From positions 124,001-188,000 of the forward strand of contig NZ_JABAEF010000008.1 of NCBI RefSeq assembly GCF_023701945.1: a stretch of DNA of 64,000 nucleotides, given 5' to 3'. Origin of the DNA: Rhizobium sp. CG5. GTDB taxonomy: Bacteria; Pseudomonadota; Alphaproteobacteria; Rhizobiales; Rhizobiaceae. Numbering within the stretch: the first letter of the stretch is position 1; the number at the start of each line of letters is the position of its first letter. Shown piece after piece: positions 26,568-38,642 of the stretch. Both the position numbers and the translations under genes were made by a program. The notes under the pieces are model-generated. The model had not been told where the DNA came from. It saw only the letters and a list, made by a program, of their open reading frames with translations, and ran no database searches.

Positions 26568-27932
26568 TTATACCAGCATGCCCATCGGGTTCTGGATATG
26601 CCGCTGGAAGGCGGCGGCGAGTTCGGCGCCGAGCGCGCCGTCGATCACCCGGTGGTCGAAGGCGAAGGTTGCCGTCATCACCGTTGCGATCTTGATCTCG
26701 CCACTCTTGACCACCGGCTTTTCCACGCCCGCACCGATCGAGACGATCGAGGCGTGCGGCGGGTTGATGATCGAGGTGAAGTTCGACACGCCGAACATGC
26801 CGAGGTTCGACACCGCCGTGGTGCCGCCCTGGTATTCATCGGGCTTCAGCTTCTTGTCGCGGGCGCGCCGTGCCAGATCCTTCATCTCGTTGGAGATCAC
26901 CGACAGGGTTTTCGTTTCGGCCTTGCGGATGATCGGGGTAATCAGTCCATCGGGGATCGAGACGGCGACGCCGACGTCGGAATGCTTGTGCTTGATGCGG
27001 GCCGTCGAGGTCCAGGAGGCGTTGGCCATCGGCACGTCGCGCAATGCCAGCGCCATCGCCTTGATGACGAAATCGTTGACGGAGAGCTTGTAGGCCGGAA
27101 CCTCGCCCTTCTCGGTCTTCAGCATCGGCGTGGCCTTGTTGATCTCGGCCCGCAGTTTCAACAGCGCGTCGATCTCGCAATCCATCGAGACGAAATAGGA
27201 CGGAACGGTCTGGTTCGATTCGCTGAGGCGGGCGGCGATGGTCTTGCGCATGCCGTCGTGCGGCAGGACCTCGTAGGAGCCCTCCTCGAACAGCTTGAGC
27301 ACGGCGTCATCCGAAGCACCCTTCGGAGCCGGAGCGGCCCCAGCAGAGGCAGGTGCTGCGGCAGCAGCCGGTGCGCTGGCCGGTTTCGCGGTGCCACCCG
27401 ACACCGCCTTTTCGACATCGCTTTTGACGACGCGGCCATGGGGGCCGGAGCCCGACACGGCAGACAGGTCGATGCCCGCTTCCTTGGCGATGCGGCGGGC
27501 GAGCGGCGAGGCAAAAATGCGCTCGCCGTCAGCCTTGGCCGGTGCCGCAGCAGCAGGAGCCGCCTGAGGTGCCGGTGTGGAGGCCGCAGACTCGACCTTG
27601 GCAGGCGCAGCGTCAGCTTTTGCCGGAGCGGCGTCAGCCTTGGCCGGAGCGGCAGCGCCGCTGCCCGACGCCGCTGCCGCGACATCCTCGCCATCGACCG
27701 CCAGGATGGCGATCAGGGCATTGACCTTGACACCTTCGGTGCCGGCCGGAATGACCAGCTTGGCGACGATCCCTTCGTCGACGGCTTCCACTTCCATGGT
27801 CGCCTTGTCGGTCTCGATTTCGGCAATCACATCGCCAGACTTGACGGTATCGCCTTCCTTGACCAGCCACTTGGACAGGTTGCCCTCTTCCATGGTGGGA
27901 GAGAGGGCGGGCATTGTGATGTTAATTGGCAT
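26568..27932 (-). CDS. pdhC: Pyruvate dehydrogenase E2, dihydrolipoamide acetyltransferase
   Basis: The 454-residue protein starts [19 protein letters not shown], with GGAGG upstream of the ATG at 27932. Domains: a lipoyl domain with the lipoylated lysine in [11 protein letters not shown] (residues 1-80), an Ala/Pro/Lys-rich flexible linker, a peripheral subunit-binding domain ([17 protein letters not shown] and [14 protein letters not shown], near residue 140), a second linker, and the catalytic core with [12 protein letters not shown] at the C-terminus, including the active-site histidine. It transfers acetyl groups to CoA in the core of the pyruvate dehydrogenase complex. It starts one base after the 97-aa gene upstream and ends at a hairpin. 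Confidence 0.96.
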   Translation of the reverse strand: MPINITMPALSPTMEEGNLSKWLVKEGDTVKSGDVIAEIETDKATMEVEAVDEGIVAKLVIPAGTEGVKVNALIAILAVDGEDVAAAASGSGAAAPAKADAAPAKADAAPAKVESAASTPAPQAAPAAAAPAKADGERIFASPLARRIAKEAGIDLSAVSGSGPHGRVVKSDVEKAVSGGTAKPASAPAAAAAPASAGAAPAPKGASDDAVLKLFEEGSYEVLPHDGMRKTIAARLSESNQTVPSYFVSMDCEIDALLKLRAEINKATPMLKTEKGEVPAYKLSVNDFVIKAMALALRDVPMANASWTSTARIKHKHSDVGVAVSIPDGLITPIIRKAETKTLSVISNEMKDLARRARDKKLKPDEYQGGTTAVSNLGMFGVSNFTSIINPPHASIVSIGAGVEKPVVKSGEIKIATVMTATFAFDHRVIDGALGAELAAAFQRHIQNPMGMLV

Positions 27933-27933
27933 G

Positions 27934-28227
27934 TTAGTCCTCCGCCCACACAAGTTCATACTGGGCAAGTTCTTCCGGATTTTCCATGATCACGGCGACT
28001 TGCTCAGGAGGCACTTCGATATATCCCGCTACGTTTTCGAGCCAACCGTCTACCGCGCCGATCACACCGATCTCTTCTCGGGGAACGCCGACGATCACTT
28101 CGGTATCCTCGGTCTTGACCAAGGCCCAAAAGACGATCCGTTCGAGAACGGGATGTTCGCGCGTTCCGATCACCCTGAACCACGAACCCGAAACAGGAAG
28201 AATCTGCTTCACAGACGATTTCGGCAT
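27934..28227 (-). CDS. Unknown 97-residue protein between pdhB and pdhC
   Basis: The protein starts [19 protein letters not shown] and reads as a compact alpha/beta protein: a strand-rich first half ([20 protein letters not shown]) and a C-terminal helical part ending with [20 protein letters not shown]. It has no signal peptide, membrane helix or cysteine. I do not recognise the family. It lies 12 bp after pdhB and its stop is one base from the pdhC start, so it is embedded in the operon and translated with it. The position suggests a link to the complex or its regulation, but nothing in the sequence proves this. Confidence 0.72.
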   Translation of the reverse strand: MPKSSVKQILPVSGSWFRVIGTREHPVLERIVFWALVKTEDTEVIVGVPREEIGVIGAVDGWLENVAGYIEVPPEQVAVIMENPEELAQYELVWAED

Positions 28228-28239
28228 CAGCCGGATCCC

Positions 28240-29652
28240 TTACTTGTAGCAGACGGTTTTCACCGCCTCGACCACTTCGCCGACATTCGGCAGAGCGAGC
28301 TTTTCGAGGTTGGCCGCATAAGGCATCGGAACGTCCTTGCCGGCAATCGTCAGGATCGGCGCATCGAGATAGTCGAAGGCCTGCTGCATGACGCGGGTGG
28401 CGATTTCGGTGCCGACGGAAGACTGCGGATAGCCCTCTTCCACGGTGACCAGACGGCCGGTTTTCTTGACCGATTCGATCACCGTCGGCAGGTCCATCGG
28501 ACGGATGGTGCGCAGATCGATGATCTCGACGTCGATGCCGATCTTGGCAAGCTCTTCGGCCGCCTTGACGGAATAGTTCATGCCGATGCCGAAGGAGACG
28601 ATCGTTGCGTCCTTGCCTGTTTTGTGGATGCGCGCCTTGCCGATCGGCAGGACGAAATCATCCATTTTCGGCACTTCGAACGAATGCCCGTAGAGGATCT
28701 CGTTTTCCAGGAAGATGACCGGGTTCGGATCGCGGATGGCCGCCTTCAGCAGACCCTTGGCGTCGGCGGCCGTATAGGGCACGACGACTTTCAGACCGGG
28801 GATCTGGCTGTACCAGGCGGCATAGTCCTGGCTGTGCTGGGCACCAACGCGGGCCGCAGCGCCGTTCGGACCACGGAACACGATCGGCGCGCCCATCTGG
28901 CCGCCCGACATGTAGAGGGTCTTGGCGGCCGAATTGATGATCTGGTCGATCGCCTGCATGGCGAAGTTGAAGGTCATGAACTCGACGATCGGACGCAGAC
29001 CGGCCATGGCGGCACCGACGCCAACGCCGGCAAAGCCGTGTTCGGTGATCGGCGTATCGACGACGCGGCGTGCGCCGAATTCGGCCAGCAAGCCTTGCGT
29101 GATCTTGTAGGCGCCCTGATATTCGGCGACTTCCTCACCCATGATGAAGACATCGGGATTGGCGCGCATTTCTTCGGCCATGGCTTCGCGAAGGGCTTCG
29201 CGCACCGTCATCGACACCATTTCGGTGCCAGCCGGGATATCGGGGTCGGAGGCAATCTCCATCTTCGGCGCTGCCGGGACGGTTGCCGTCTTGGTGGCGG
29301 TCGGCTCGTCGGTCGCTTCGCGGGCCTTGCCGCCGGCTGCGTCAGAGGCAGCGGGTGCCGCGGCTTCTGCCGCCTTCGGTGCGGCTGCGGCCGCATCAGA
29401 CGCGCTTTCGCCGTCCTGCAGCAGGATGGCGATCGGCGTGTTGACCTTGACGCCTTCGGTGCCGGCTTCGATCAGCAGCTTGCCGATCACGCCTTCATCG
29501 ACGGCCTCCACTTCCATGGTGGCCTTGTCGGTTTCGATTTCGGCAATGACGTCGCCGGAGACGACCTTGTCGCCTTCCTTTTTCAGCCATTTCGACAGGG
29601 TGCCCTCTTCCATGGTCGGAGACAGGGCGGGCATCAGAATTTGAACGGACAT
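28240..29652 (-). CDS. pdhB: Pyruvate dehydrogenase E1 beta with N-terminal lipoyl domain
   Basis: The 470-residue protein is about 130 residues longer than a plain E1 beta. Residues 1-80 form a lipoyl domain ([19 protein letters not shown], lysine in [11 protein letters not shown]), and an Ala-rich linker runs to about residue 135. The E1 beta part begins [14 protein letters not shown] and contains [16 protein letters not shown], the conserved [17 protein letters not shown] segment and [15 protein letters not shown]. It forms the thiamine diphosphate enzyme with PdhA. The lipoyl fusion is a known alphaproteobacterial trait. It lies 17 bp after pdhA. Confidence 0.96.
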   Translation of the reverse strand: MSVQILMPALSPTMEEGTLSKWLKKEGDKVVSGDVIAEIETDKATMEVEAVDEGVIGKLLIEAGTEGVKVNTPIAILLQDGESASDAAAAAPKAAEAAAPAASDAAGGKAREATDEPTATKTATVPAAPKMEIASDPDIPAGTEMVSMTVREALREAMAEEMRANPDVFIMGEEVAEYQGAYKITQGLLAEFGARRVVDTPITEHGFAGVGVGAAMAGLRPIVEFMTFNFAMQAIDQIINSAAKTLYMSGGQMGAPIVFRGPNGAAARVGAQHSQDYAAWYSQIPGLKVVVPYTAADAKGLLKAAIRDPNPVIFLENEILYGHSFEVPKMDDFVLPIGKARIHKTGKDATIVSFGIGMNYSVKAAEELAKIGIDVEIIDLRTIRPMDLPTVIESVKKTGRLVTVEEGYPQSSVGTEIATRVMQQAFDYLDAPILTIAGKDVPMPYAANLEKLALPNVGEVVEAVKTVCYK

Positions 29653-29669
29653 GGGCTAATGCTCCCCAA

Positions 29670-30716
29670 TCACAACAGGATATCGGTGTAGAGCTCGGAT
29701 ACATCCGGCTCCGGATCGGCCTGGGCAAAATCGGCGCTGTCGGCGACGATATCGCGGACATCCTTGTCGATTGCCTTCAACTCGTCCTCGGTCGCCCAGC
29801 TCTTTTCCAGGAGCCGCAACCGCACCTGCTCGATCGGATCATGCTCGGAGCGCATCTTCTGCACTTCGTCCTTCGACCGGTACTTGGCCGGATCCGACAT
29901 GGAATGGCCGCGATAACGATAGGTCATCATTTCGATGATGACCGGACCCTTGCCGGCGCGGCAATAGTCGGCCGCCTGTTCACCCGCGGCGCGGACGGCG
30001 CGCACATCCATGCCGTCGACCTGCAGGCCGGGAATATTGAACGAGGCGCCGCGCTGCGAGAAATTGGTCTGGGCCGAGGCGCGCGAGACCGAGGTGCCCA
30101 TAGCATAGCGGTTGTTCTCGATCACGTAGATGACCGGCAGCTTCCACAGCTCGGCCATGTTGAAGCTTTCGTAGACCTGGCCCTGATTGGATGCGCCATC
30201 GCCAAAGTAGGCGACGGAAATATTGTCATTGCCGCGATAGCGGTTGGCAAAGGCGAGGCCCGTTCCGAGCGACACCTGGGCGCCGACGATGCCGTGGCCG
30301 CCATAGAAATTCTTTTCCTTGGAGAACATGTGCATGGAGCCGCCCTTCCCCTTGGAATAGCCGCCCTTGCGCCCCGTCAGTTCCGCCATGACGCCGCGGG
30401 CGCTCATGCCGGTGGCCAGCATGTGGCCGTGGTCGCGATAACCGGTGATGACCTGGTCGCCGTCCTTCAGCGCCATCTGCATGCCGACGACGACAGCTTC
30501 CTGGCCGATATAGAGGTGACAGAAGCCGCCGATGAAGCCCATGCCGTAGAGCTGGCCGGCCTTTTCCTCGAAGCGGCGGATCAGCAGCATTTCGCGGTAG
30601 GCCTTCAGTTCGGTGTCCCGATCGAATTCAACTATCAGACCATCGACGAGGTCCTTCTTGGCAGACTTGGCCGTGGGCTTGCGGCTGGAAGCAGTCGCGG
30701 ATTTTCGCGGCGCCAT
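29670..30716 (-). CDS. pdhA: Pyruvate dehydrogenase E1 alpha
   Basis: The 348-residue protein has a basic, low-complexity N-terminus (MAPRKSATASSRKPTAKSAKK) and then the E1 alpha fold. It shows MLLIRRFEEKAGQLYGMG, the YRDHGHML region, and the thiamine diphosphate/magnesium motif GDGASNQGQ through to IENN (residues about 190-215). The phosphorylation-loop equivalent YRYRGHSMSDP is conserved. With PdhB it decarboxylates pyruvate and transfers acetyl to lipoyl groups. It is the first gene of pdhA-pdhB-unknown-pdhC; the 152 bp upstream include an inverted repeat that may be an operator. Confidence 0.96.
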   Translation of the reverse strand: MAPRKSATASSRKPTAKSAKKDLVDGLIVEFDRDTELKAYREMLLIRRFEEKAGQLYGMGFIGGFCHLYIGQEAVVVGMQMALKDGDQVITGYRDHGHMLATGMSARGVMAELTGRKGGYSKGKGGSMHMFSKEKNFYGGHGIVGAQVSLGTGLAFANRYRGNDNISVAYFGDGASNQGQVYESFNMAELWKLPVIYVIENNRYAMGTSVSRASAQTNFSQRGASFNIPGLQVDGMDVRAVRAAGEQAADYCRAGKGPVIIEMMTYRYRGHSMSDPAKYRSKDEVQKMRSEHDPIEQVRLRLLEKSWATEDELKAIDKDVRDIVADSADFAQADPEPDVSELYTDILL

Positions 30717-30795
30717 ATATCCCTCCCTGAGACTTGAGATCTAACTCTTTTGTTGCCGACACCATATGCAAGAATGGACCGGTCGGCAATGCAAT

Positions 30796-30827
30796 AAATG
30801 CATAGCAACCATTCATGTTATGCATTT
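30796..30827. promoter_or_regulatory. Inverted repeat upstream of pdhA, candidate operator
   Basis: AAATGCATA (30796-30804) and TATGCATTT (30819-30827) form a perfect nine-base dyad with a 14-base spacer, about 80-110 bases upstream of the pdhA start codon, in an AT-rich stretch that should hold the operon promoter. The size and spacing fit a dimeric repressor or activator site. I do not know which regulator would bind. Confidence 0.4.
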
Positions 30828-30868
30828 GAAAGTAAACGACTTTAGTCGATTAACTGAATTCCAGTTAA

Positions 30869-31186
30869 TTAGAAATAGCTATTGAAGATAACAATCTCGT
30901 CGGGACGCGAAACATTCAGCTGATAGCGCGCCTTTTCGTCGATCATGTCGCGCTCCAGCGAACCGTCGCTGAGCAATTCGACCTGCTTTTCCAACATCTT
31001 GCGGCGAGAAACGAGCGACGCGAGCTCGGCGCTGCGGGCACTGCGCAGCTGCTCGAATGTCTCGGCGGCGCGCAGGCCGTAGTCGCCATGCACGGAGTGA
31101 TAGCCGAAATAGCCAAGAAAGGCCGTGGTGACTGCTGGAAGAATAAGGCGACCGAATTTTCTCTTTTTATGGTGCCGAGTCCACAT
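30869..31186 (-). CDS. ftsB: Septum formation initiator, FtsB/DivIC family
   Basis: The 105-residue protein is a type II membrane protein: a basic start (MWTRHHKKRKFGR), one membrane helix (LILPAVTTAFLGYFGYHSV, residues about 14-32), and then a coiled coil (ELASLVSRRKMLEKQVELL). It ends with ERDMIDEKARYQLNVSRPDEIVI, typical of DivIC/FtsB. It belongs to the FtsQLB divisome subcomplex. It lies between eno and pdhA on the same strand, the usual rhizobial order. A short inverted repeat (ATTAACTG/CAGTTAAT at 30849-30869) covers its 3' end. Confidence 0.9.
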   Translation of the reverse strand: MWTRHHKKRKFGRLILPAVTTAFLGYFGYHSVHGDYGLRAAETFEQLRSARSAELASLVSRRKMLEKQVELLSDGSLERDMIDEKARYQLNVSRPDEIVIFNSYF

Positions 31187-31271
31187 GCTTGAGATGCCCT
31201 AATACGCAAAACTATGAGCACACCGTAGCGTCGATTGTTTAACCGATCGTTGACCAAGGCGGGCAAGCATG

Positions 31272-31304
31272 AAAAAGCCCGCGCCTCGATCAAGAGGCGC
31301 GGGC
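31272..31304 (-). terminator. Rho-independent terminator of eno
   Basis: A perfect 11-base stem, GCCCGCGCCTC (31277-31287) with GAGGCGCGGGC (31294-31304), encloses a six-base loop. On the minus strand it is followed by CTTTTTC. It starts 28 bases after the eno stop codon and separates eno from ftsB. It is the clearest intrinsic terminator on this strand. Confidence 0.9.
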
Positions 31305-31331
31305 AAAAACAAGCGAATACTCGGGCAATAA

Positions 31332-32762
<1,431 letters not shown>

Positions 32763-32784
32763 CTATAGTGAGTGGCAGCGCGAA

Positions 32785-33633
32785 TCAGACGGCCTTGGTG
32801 ATGGCGTCGAAGGCCAGCAGCTTTTCGAGCAGCCGCGGCATGTCCTTCAGCGCCACCATGTTCGGACCGTCCGACGGCGCGTTGTCGGGATCCTGATGGG
32901 ATTCGATGAAGAGGCCGGCCACGCCGACCGCGACGGCCGCACGCGACAGGGTTTCGACGAATTCGCGCTGTCCGCCGGTCGAACCGCCCTGGCCGCCCGG
33001 CTGCTGCACCGAATGGGTGGCGTCGAAAATCACCGGCGCGCCCATGGCGGCCATGATCGGCAGGGAGCGCATGTCGGAGACCAGTGTGTTATAGCCGAAA
33101 CACGCGCCACGCTCGCACAGCATGACATTCGGATTGCCGCTGGCAACGATCTTGTGCAGGACGTTCTTCATGTCCCAGGGCGCCAGGAACTGGCCCTTCT
33201 TGACGTTGATGGCGCGGCCGGTCTTGGCGGCGGCGACCAGCAGGTCGGTCTGGCGGCACAAAAAGGCCGGGATCTGCAGGACGTCGACGACCGGCGCCAC
33301 GGCGGCGCAATGCTCTTCGGTGTGCACGTCGGTCAGAACCGGGAAGCCGTATTCCTTCTTCAGGTCGGCAAAGACTTCCAGCGCCTTTTCAAGGCCGATG
33401 CCACGGCCGGCCGACAGCGAGGTGCGGTTGGCCTTGTCGTAGGACGATTTGTAGACCAGGCCAATGTCGAGCTTGTCGCAGATTTCCTTCAAGGCGCCGG
33501 CCATCATGAAGGCATGATCGCGGCTTTCCATCTGGCACGGGCCGGCAATCAGCGAAAAGCGGGCGCTGTTGGAAAAGGAGACCTTGGTGGCGCCGTCGCC
33601 TGTGGTGACGGTGGAATTGGTCGAATTGCTCAT
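32785..33633 (-). CDS. kdsA: 3-deoxy-D-manno-octulosonate 8-phosphate synthase
   Basis: The 282-residue enzyme condenses phosphoenolpyruvate with arabinose 5-phosphate to make KDO-8-phosphate for lipopolysaccharide. Conserved motifs are [80 protein letters not shown] and [15 protein letters not shown]. The N-terminus ([14 protein letters not shown]) is variable. GGAGG precedes the ATG. The start overlaps the stop of the VOC gene upstream (ATGA), so the two are coupled. Confidence 0.97.
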   Translation of the reverse strand: MSNSTNSTVTTGDGATKVSFSNSARFSLIAGPCQMESRDHAFMMAGALKEICDKLDIGLVYKSSYDKANRTSLSAGRGIGLEKALEVFADLKKEYGFPVLTDVHTEEHCAAVAPVVDVLQIPAFLCRQTDLLVAAAKTGRAINVKKGQFLAPWDMKNVLHKIVASGNPNVMLCERGACFGYNTLVSDMRSLPIMAAMGAPVIFDATHSVQQPGGQGGSTGGQREFVETLSRAAVAVGVAGLFIESHQDPDNAPSDGPNMVALKDMPRLLEKLLAFDAITKAV

Positions 33634-34523
33634 GAAACCTCCTGGAATAGATAGAGCGCGCCCTGCCCGGCCTGATGCGGTACGATCAGGCGGCTTTGCC
33701 GACGGATAGTGGCCACGCCCTTATCAGCCAGCAGGCGCTCTGTCACCTGCAGATCTGCAACGCCAAACACGACCGCAGCCCCCGACAGGCCCTCGGCAGC
33801 CGGCCGCTCCGGCAGGCCGGTCATGGCCTGCAAGCCGGCCGCATCGACGATTTCGATCTGCGCTGCTGCCGTCGAAAAGGCAACGCCGTACGGCCGTGCT
33901 TCGGCCCAGCCCTCGCCGAGCACCACCCGCAGCCAGGGAAGATGGGAGGCCGGGTCGTCTGCCGTCAAGATCACCGAGGTGATCGCCAGAGCGCCGTTGT
34001 CGTGGCGCTCCAGGGCCGCCCTGTCGACCGTCAGCGGCCGGACACGCTGGCAGGTAAACAGGAAAAAATCGGGCGACTGCGGATCGGCTGAAAAAGCGAG
34101 CCTGAACCCGGCTTGCGCGGTTTGCCCATCGGCTTGCAGTACGGGCCGCTCAAATGCCAGCATATCGCCGCCCGACAGGCCGTTTTCCACAAAACGGGCA
34201 TGATCGAGCCCGGCATCTGCCGTCTGCCCGACAATGGCCAAAAGACCTTCGGCATGGCGAAGGCGAAACGCCTGGTCGCGCGCCACGAAGACATTGCCCT
34301 GCTCCACCGCCGCCTGGCACTCCTTGAGACTGGCGACGGCCAAAGGCTCCAGATAGGTACCGCTCGCCAGAAAGACGCAGGCATTCTCGGTGCCGAAGGG
34401 GTGGCGCGCCTCCGGGGCGACGGTGAAGCCGAGCGCCGCCAGCCGCGCCCTGGCCTCGGCAAGCGTTTTCACCGGCAGGACCAGATGATCGAGCGGGCGC
34501 CGTTCACTGGCGGGCAATGTCAT
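33630..34523 (-). CDS. VOC/glyoxalase-like domain protein
   Basis: The 297-residue protein begins [33 protein letters not shown], the start of a vicinal-oxygen-chelate fold, with [18 protein letters not shown] following. The second half ([28 protein letters not shown]) repeats the fold, so it is a two-module glyoxalase_3-type protein. The metal ligands are not obvious beyond the first histidine. It is the gene upstream of kdsA and overlaps its start by four bases. The start at 34523 is preferred; the upstream continuation of the frame runs into another gene. The substrate is unknown. Confidence 0.85.
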   Translation of the reverse strand: MTLPASERRPLDHLVLPVKTLAEARARLAALGFTVAPEARHPFGTENACVFLASGTYLEPLAVASLKECQAAVEQGNVFVARDQAFRLRHAEGLLAIVGQTADAGLDHARFVENGLSGGDMLAFERPVLQADGQTAQAGFRLAFSADPQSPDFFLFTCQRVRPLTVDRAALERHDNGALAITSVILTADDPASHLPWLRVVLGEGWAEARPYGVAFSTAAAQIEIVDAAGLQAMTGLPERPAAEGLSGAAVVFGVADLQVTERLLADKGVATIRRQSRLIVPHQAGQGALYLFQEVS

Positions 34524-34540
34524 GTTTGAAACCCTCGCTG

Positions 34541-35077
34541 TTATCCGCCAGATTTGCGCGATATTGCCGCCGCTTGCAAGCCGGACCAAAGACGCGCGCC
34601 CACAAAGCGAAGGCGGCGTCCGCCGACAAACAGCAACGGCAGGCTCAGGGCCAGACCGAGAGCGGTGGCCGGTCCGGACCAGACGAACACCGAGAGCGAT
34701 ATGCGGTCCTCGTCGATGGCGGCTTGCAACAGAAGTGCGGCTGCCGGCAGGATAAAGAGCACCGCCGTCGCCGTCCCCGGCATATAACGCTGCTGCCAGA
34801 GCGTAAGGACGACATGCGGAACCAAGACGTTCATCAGCATCGCCAGGGCATAACCGCAGAGAAAATAGAGTGCCACCCCACTGCCGGTACTGACCAGCAG
34901 CGCCGCGCCATAGCCCAGCACGGTCAGAAAGGCAGCCGCCAGGCGGAACTCGAAGGCTCCCGCTTTGGCGAACCAAGTGGGCGCCGACCGCGTCCAGGCC
35001 GGAAGATAGACCGCCTCCTCCAGGTTATGCAGTGTGAGGGCCGCGGCAAATAACCAGCACAGCGATTCGAAATCCAT
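34541..35077 (-). CDS. HXXEE domain membrane protein
   Basis: The predicted protein has 178 residues and five or so hydrophobic segments. The N-terminal helix holds [11 protein letters not shown], the H-x-x-E-E signature that names the family (PF13787 in my memory). The start at 35077 is chosen for GAGG six bases upstream, in preference to a TTG eight codons earlier. The C-terminus is short and basic. The function of the family is unknown; the polar motif in a membrane context suggests metal binding. It precedes the VOC gene by 17 bp and may share its transcript. Confidence 0.75.
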   Translation of the reverse strand: MDFESLCWLFAAALTLHNLEEAVYLPAWTRSAPTWFAKAGAFEFRLAAAFLTVLGYGAALLVSTGSGVALYFLCGYALAMLMNVLVPHVVLTLWQQRYMPGTATAVLFILPAAALLLQAAIDEDRISLSVFVWSGPATALGLALSLPLLFVGGRRLRFVGARLWSGLQAAAISRKSGG

Positions 35078-35303
35078 GGATGCCTCGCAGCACAAGGACA
35101 AAATGCGGACACGGCGCTATCCGCCGGCCTCCGAAAACGGCTCCGCCGCCAGAGAGGAGAAGCCGCAATCCGGGACGTAGCACAGGACAGCGGTGCTGCG
35201 AAATATGATGGCGACGCCGAGGTGCCTGGCAATGCGCCAAAATCCCGATTTTCCGCCACCGTGGCGTTGAGGGCATGGATTCACCGCAAATTAGGGACTT
35301 GCA

Positions 35304-35344
35304 GAACACAAATGGAACATATAGTGTATGTTCTGGATTTGTTT
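35304..35344 (+). promoter_or_regulatory. Tandem LexA (SOS) boxes in the lexA promoter
   Basis: GAAC-N7-GAAC occurs at 35304-35318, an exact match to the alphaproteobacterial LexA consensus. A second site, GTTC-N7-GTTT, one base off the inverted form of the consensus, occurs at 35330-35344. They lie 51-65 and 25-39 bases upstream of the lexA start codon, where autorepression would be expected. Confidence 0.85.
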
Positions 35345-35368
35345 CACAAAATTCGGGGATTTGGCCAG

Positions 35369-36088
35369 ATGCTGACGCGCAAACAACAGGAACTGCTGCT
35401 GTTCATTCACGAGCGGATGAAGGAGTCAGGCGTTCCGCCGTCCTTCGACGAGATGAAGGATGCGCTGGACCTGGCGTCGAAATCGGGCATTCACCGGCTG
35501 ATCACGGCGCTCGAGGAGCGCGGCTTCATCCGCCGCCTGCCGAACCGGGCCCGGGCGCTGGAGGTCATCCGGCTGCCGGAAGCCTATACACCCAGCCTTC
35601 AGCCGCGCCGCGGTTTTTCGCCGAGCGTCATCGAGGGCAGCCTCGGCAAGATCCCGCCGGTTGCCGCCGTACCGCAGAAGAGCAGTGCCGACGAGCCATC
35701 CCGTTCGACTTCGGTGCCGATGATGGGCCGGATCGCCGCCGGCGTGCCGATCTCGGCGATCCAGAACAATACGCACGATATTTCGGTGCCGTCCGAAATG
35801 CTGGGGTCCGGCGAACATTACGCGCTGGAGGTCAAGGGCGATTCGATGATCGAGGCCGGCATTCTCGACGGCGATACCGTGATCATCCGCAATGCCAGCA
35901 ATGCCAATCCCGGCGACATCGTCGTGGCGCTGGTCGACGACGAGGAAGCCACGCTGAAGCGCTTCCGCCGCCGCGGCGCGTCGATTGCGCTGGAAGCGGC
36001 AAACCCGGCCTATGAGACCCGGATTTTTGGCCCCGACCGGGTGAAGATCCAGGGCAAGCTGGTGGGTCTTATCCGCCGCTATCACTGA
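35369..36088 (+). CDS. lexA: SOS repressor LexA
   Basis: The 239-residue protein has an N-terminal winged helix ([17 protein letters not shown] to about residue 66) and a C-terminal S24 peptidase-like autocleavage domain. The cleavage site is A124-G125 in RIAAGVP, and the catalytic pair is S159 in KGDSMIEAG and K197 in ATLKRF. The linker is longer than in E. coli, as usual in alphaproteobacteria. RecA filaments trigger self-cleavage, which derepresses DNA repair genes. Two LexA boxes upstream indicate autoregulation. The gene's 3' end overlaps that of comEC by 20 bases. Confidence 0.97.
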   Translation: MLTRKQQELLLFIHERMKESGVPPSFDEMKDALDLASKSGIHRLITALEERGFIRRLPNRARALEVIRLPEAYTPSLQPRRGFSPSVIEGSLGKIPPVAAVPQKSSADEPSRSTSVPMMGRIAAGVPISAIQNNTHDISVPSEMLGSGEHYALEVKGDSMIEAGILDGDTVIIRNASNANPGDIVVALVDDEEATLKRFRRRGASIALEAANPAYETRIFGPDRVKIQGKLVGLIRRYH

Positions 36089-38642
36089 CGGGTCTTGGGC
36101 GATACGGCGGCGCGACATCGAGATAGGCGTCGGTTCGCCAGTCGTAGCGGCGATGGACCGACCATGGCCGATCGGAAAGCGTAAGTGCGGCCCTTTGCTC
36201 AAAGGTTCGGGACGGCGGATCGCCGAGCACGAGTTCCAGTGAGCCGGTGCGGCGCAGCGTTTCGACGGTGATCAGCCGGGCGCCGGAGCGGCACTGGGTG
36301 AAGCTTGGCCTTTGCGCTGAAATGACGAGATCGGCCATGTCACAGGCCATTCCAACATAGGCGTAGTGTTCGACGGCCGCGATACGCCAGCCGCTTGCGG
36401 TGCGCGCGACGCACCAGGCCTTGTCGATGCAGGCAAACCGGCCGGATTCGGTTTTGCCGATCATCTCGGCCATGGCGGCGCGGGCGGCTGTCAGGGCGGC
36501 GTCGCGATCGGCTTTTGTGAGAGGCGGCGCCCGGATGCTGTCGCTGGATGGCGGTTTGGAGGTCGACGGCGCACCGACTGGGCGCTCCCGGGATGGGGGG
36601 TCGCTGGGCGAAGGCATGGTGGCGGGACGCAAGGCCGCCGGCACGAATCCTTTCGGTTCGACAGGGATTGGCGCGACATACTCGGCGATGCTGAGCGCCG
36701 TCTGCCATTGTTGATAGATGAAGTCCGGCGGGCGGCGGCGGTTGGTGGCCATCACCCCGTCCTGCAGCAGGCCGACGAGCCGGCCGTCTTCGGCAATGAC
36801 AATGTCCGGCGGGCGAGCCGGTGGCGTCAGAAACTCCCAGGCGAATGCCATCACCAGGCAGGCCGTGCCGAGATGACGGAGGTTGGAGCCGAGCAGCGTC
36901 AGCACAATCAGGCCGGCGGAAGCCAGCGGCAGGAATCCTTGAGAGAGCCGGCCGGTTGCCACTTCGCCGCCCCAGCCGGCCACGTAGCGTGCGACGGCGA
37001 TCACCATGTCGAGGCCGAAGCCCATGATTTTCAAAGGAACGGCGTCGAGACCGAAGGGCATCAGAAGCATGCCGATAAGCCCGGCCGGCATGACGAGCAG
37101 CGACATGATCGGCATGGCGGCGAGATTGGCCTCGATGCTGTGGGCGCCGATCCGATGGAAATGCGACAGCGCGAAGATCGAGGTCGAGAGCCCGCCGATC
37201 AGCGATGTCAGGATGATGCCGCCGAACAGCGTCGCCACGGGTTTTGCAAGGCGCGCTCCGGGAAGGTTTGCCAGGGCGGTGTCAAAGCGCGGCCGGCGCC
37301 GCCAGGCGGCATAGCCGGCAATCAGTGCCGCAGTGGCGGCAAAGGACATCTGAAAGCTCGGGCCGAGGATCTGCGAGGGCGATATGGCAATCACGATGAT
37401 CGCGGCGACGGCGGCGTTGCGCATGCTGATCACGGGGCGATCGACAAAGGCCGCGCAGAGCATGATCGCCATCATCAGGAAGGCGCGCTGGGCGGTCACC
37501 TGATAGCCGGAGATCAGGAAATAGCCGGTCGTCGTCAAGAGCGCGCCGGCGGCCGCGATCTTCTTGATCGGATAGGCCTCCGCCAACGCGCCGGACAGGC
37601 TGAGCAGAAATCGCAGGCCGACGAAGAACAGGCCGCCGGCCAGCGCCATATGCAGGCCGGAAATCGAGATGATGTGGAACAGGCCCGCCATGCGCAGCGC
37701 TTCGTTGGTCTCCTCCGACAGGCCGCGCCGTTCGCCGGTGACGATGGCGGCGGCAAAGGCGCCGGCATCGCCGGGGATGACGCTACGGATCCGCAAGGTC
37801 ACGTTACCGCGCAGCATCGACAGGCGTGTTTCGGCCGCCGTCAGCCAGCCGGGCTGCTCGAGCGACGGAGCGGCAACGGCCTGCGGCGGCCCATAGAAAT
37901 AGCCGATGGCGCCAATGCCGGAAAAATAGGATCCGAAGGCGAAATCGGTGAGGCCCGGCAGGGCCGGACCGGAGGGCGGCTGCAGCCGGGCCCGGCCCGA
38001 TATGGCCTGGCCCAGCACAAGCGGCTGATGGGCGCTTCTGGCGAGAAGTGCCGCGCGGGAGGGCGGACGCTTCAGGACCGGATCCCGCGTCGCATCCAGC
38101 TTCACGACATAGCGCCAACGCCCGGCGCCATCCGGCTCGCGCGCCTCGACCCGGCCGGTGATCCAGGTGGTGACGGGCGTGTCGATCAGCACGGTGGACC
38201 GCCTGGCTGTCTCCAAATCGGCCAGCAGCATGCCGGTCGCCATCAGCGCCAGGGCGGCAAGCGCGTGGTAGAGGGTGCGGTTGCGGCTCCAGGCATAGAT
38301 CGCAGACGGCACGAGGACCGCAAGGGCGAGGATGACGGCCAGAAAATGCGGTGTCGTCCGCGCTGTGAACCAGGCGACAGCGCCGACGCCAAGGCAGACG
38401 GGCACGAGCAGGAAGGCATGGCCAAAGGCGACCTCCCTGTCCCAGGCGACGGCTCCGCGGCGGGCAAGCCGGCCGATCGGGGAGAGCGCAAGCTCGGACC
38501 TTGCGTCACCGGACAGAAGGGCGAGCGGGCCGGGATCATCATCATCATCGCCAGGGCCTTGCGACCGCTCCGGCAGCCTCTCCAGGCGGGCGGTCATGCC
38601 CACCGGAGCTCGCCTGGCTTCGGTCAAGAACGGCTCCTGCAT
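36069..38642 (-). CDS. comEC: ComEC/Rec2 family DNA uptake channel
   Basis: The 857-residue protein has an N-terminal cytoplasmic stretch, two or more membrane helices (about residues 78-125), a DUF4131-type extracytoplasmic domain with [22 protein letters not shown], and then the competence core. The core shows [36 protein letters not shown], followed by eight or so helices. The C-terminal part (about 660-857) is a soluble, degenerate beta-lactamase-like region lacking an obvious HxHxDH metal motif. ComEC moves transforming single-stranded DNA across the inner membrane; other competence genes are not present here, so competence itself cannot be inferred. Confidence 0.92.
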   Translation of the reverse strand: MQEPFLTEARRAPVGMTARLERLPERSQGPGDDDDDPGPLALLSGDARSELALSPIGRLARRGAVAWDREVAFGHAFLLVPVCLGVGAVAWFTARTTPHFLAVILALAVLVPSAIYAWSRNRTLYHALAALALMATGMLLADLETARRSTVLIDTPVTTWITGRVEAREPDGAGRWRYVVKLDATRDPVLKRPPSRAALLARSAHQPLVLGQAISGRARLQPPSGPALPGLTDFAFGSYFSGIGAIGYFYGPPQAVAAPSLEQPGWLTAAETRLSMLRGNVTLRIRSVIPGDAGAFAAAIVTGERRGLSEETNEALRMAGLFHIISISGLHMALAGGLFFVGLRFLLSLSGALAEAYPIKKIAAAGALLTTTGYFLISGYQVTAQRAFLMMAIMLCAAFVDRPVISMRNAAVAAIIVIAISPSQILGPSFQMSFAATAALIAGYAAWRRRPRFDTALANLPGARLAKPVATLFGGIILTSLIGGLSTSIFALSHFHRIGAHSIEANLAAMPIMSLLVMPAGLIGMLLMPFGLDAVPLKIMGFGLDMVIAVARYVAGWGGEVATGRLSQGFLPLASAGLIVLTLLGSNLRHLGTACLVMAFAWEFLTPPARPPDIVIAEDGRLVGLLQDGVMATNRRRPPDFIYQQWQTALSIAEYVAPIPVEPKGFVPAALRPATMPSPSDPPSRERPVGAPSTSKPPSSDSIRAPPLTKADRDAALTAARAAMAEMIGKTESGRFACIDKAWCVARTASGWRIAAVEHYAYVGMACDMADLVISAQRPSFTQCRSGARLITVETLRRTGSLELVLGDPPSRTFEQRAALTLSDRPWSVHRRYDWRTDAYLDVAPPYRPRPVSDSGG

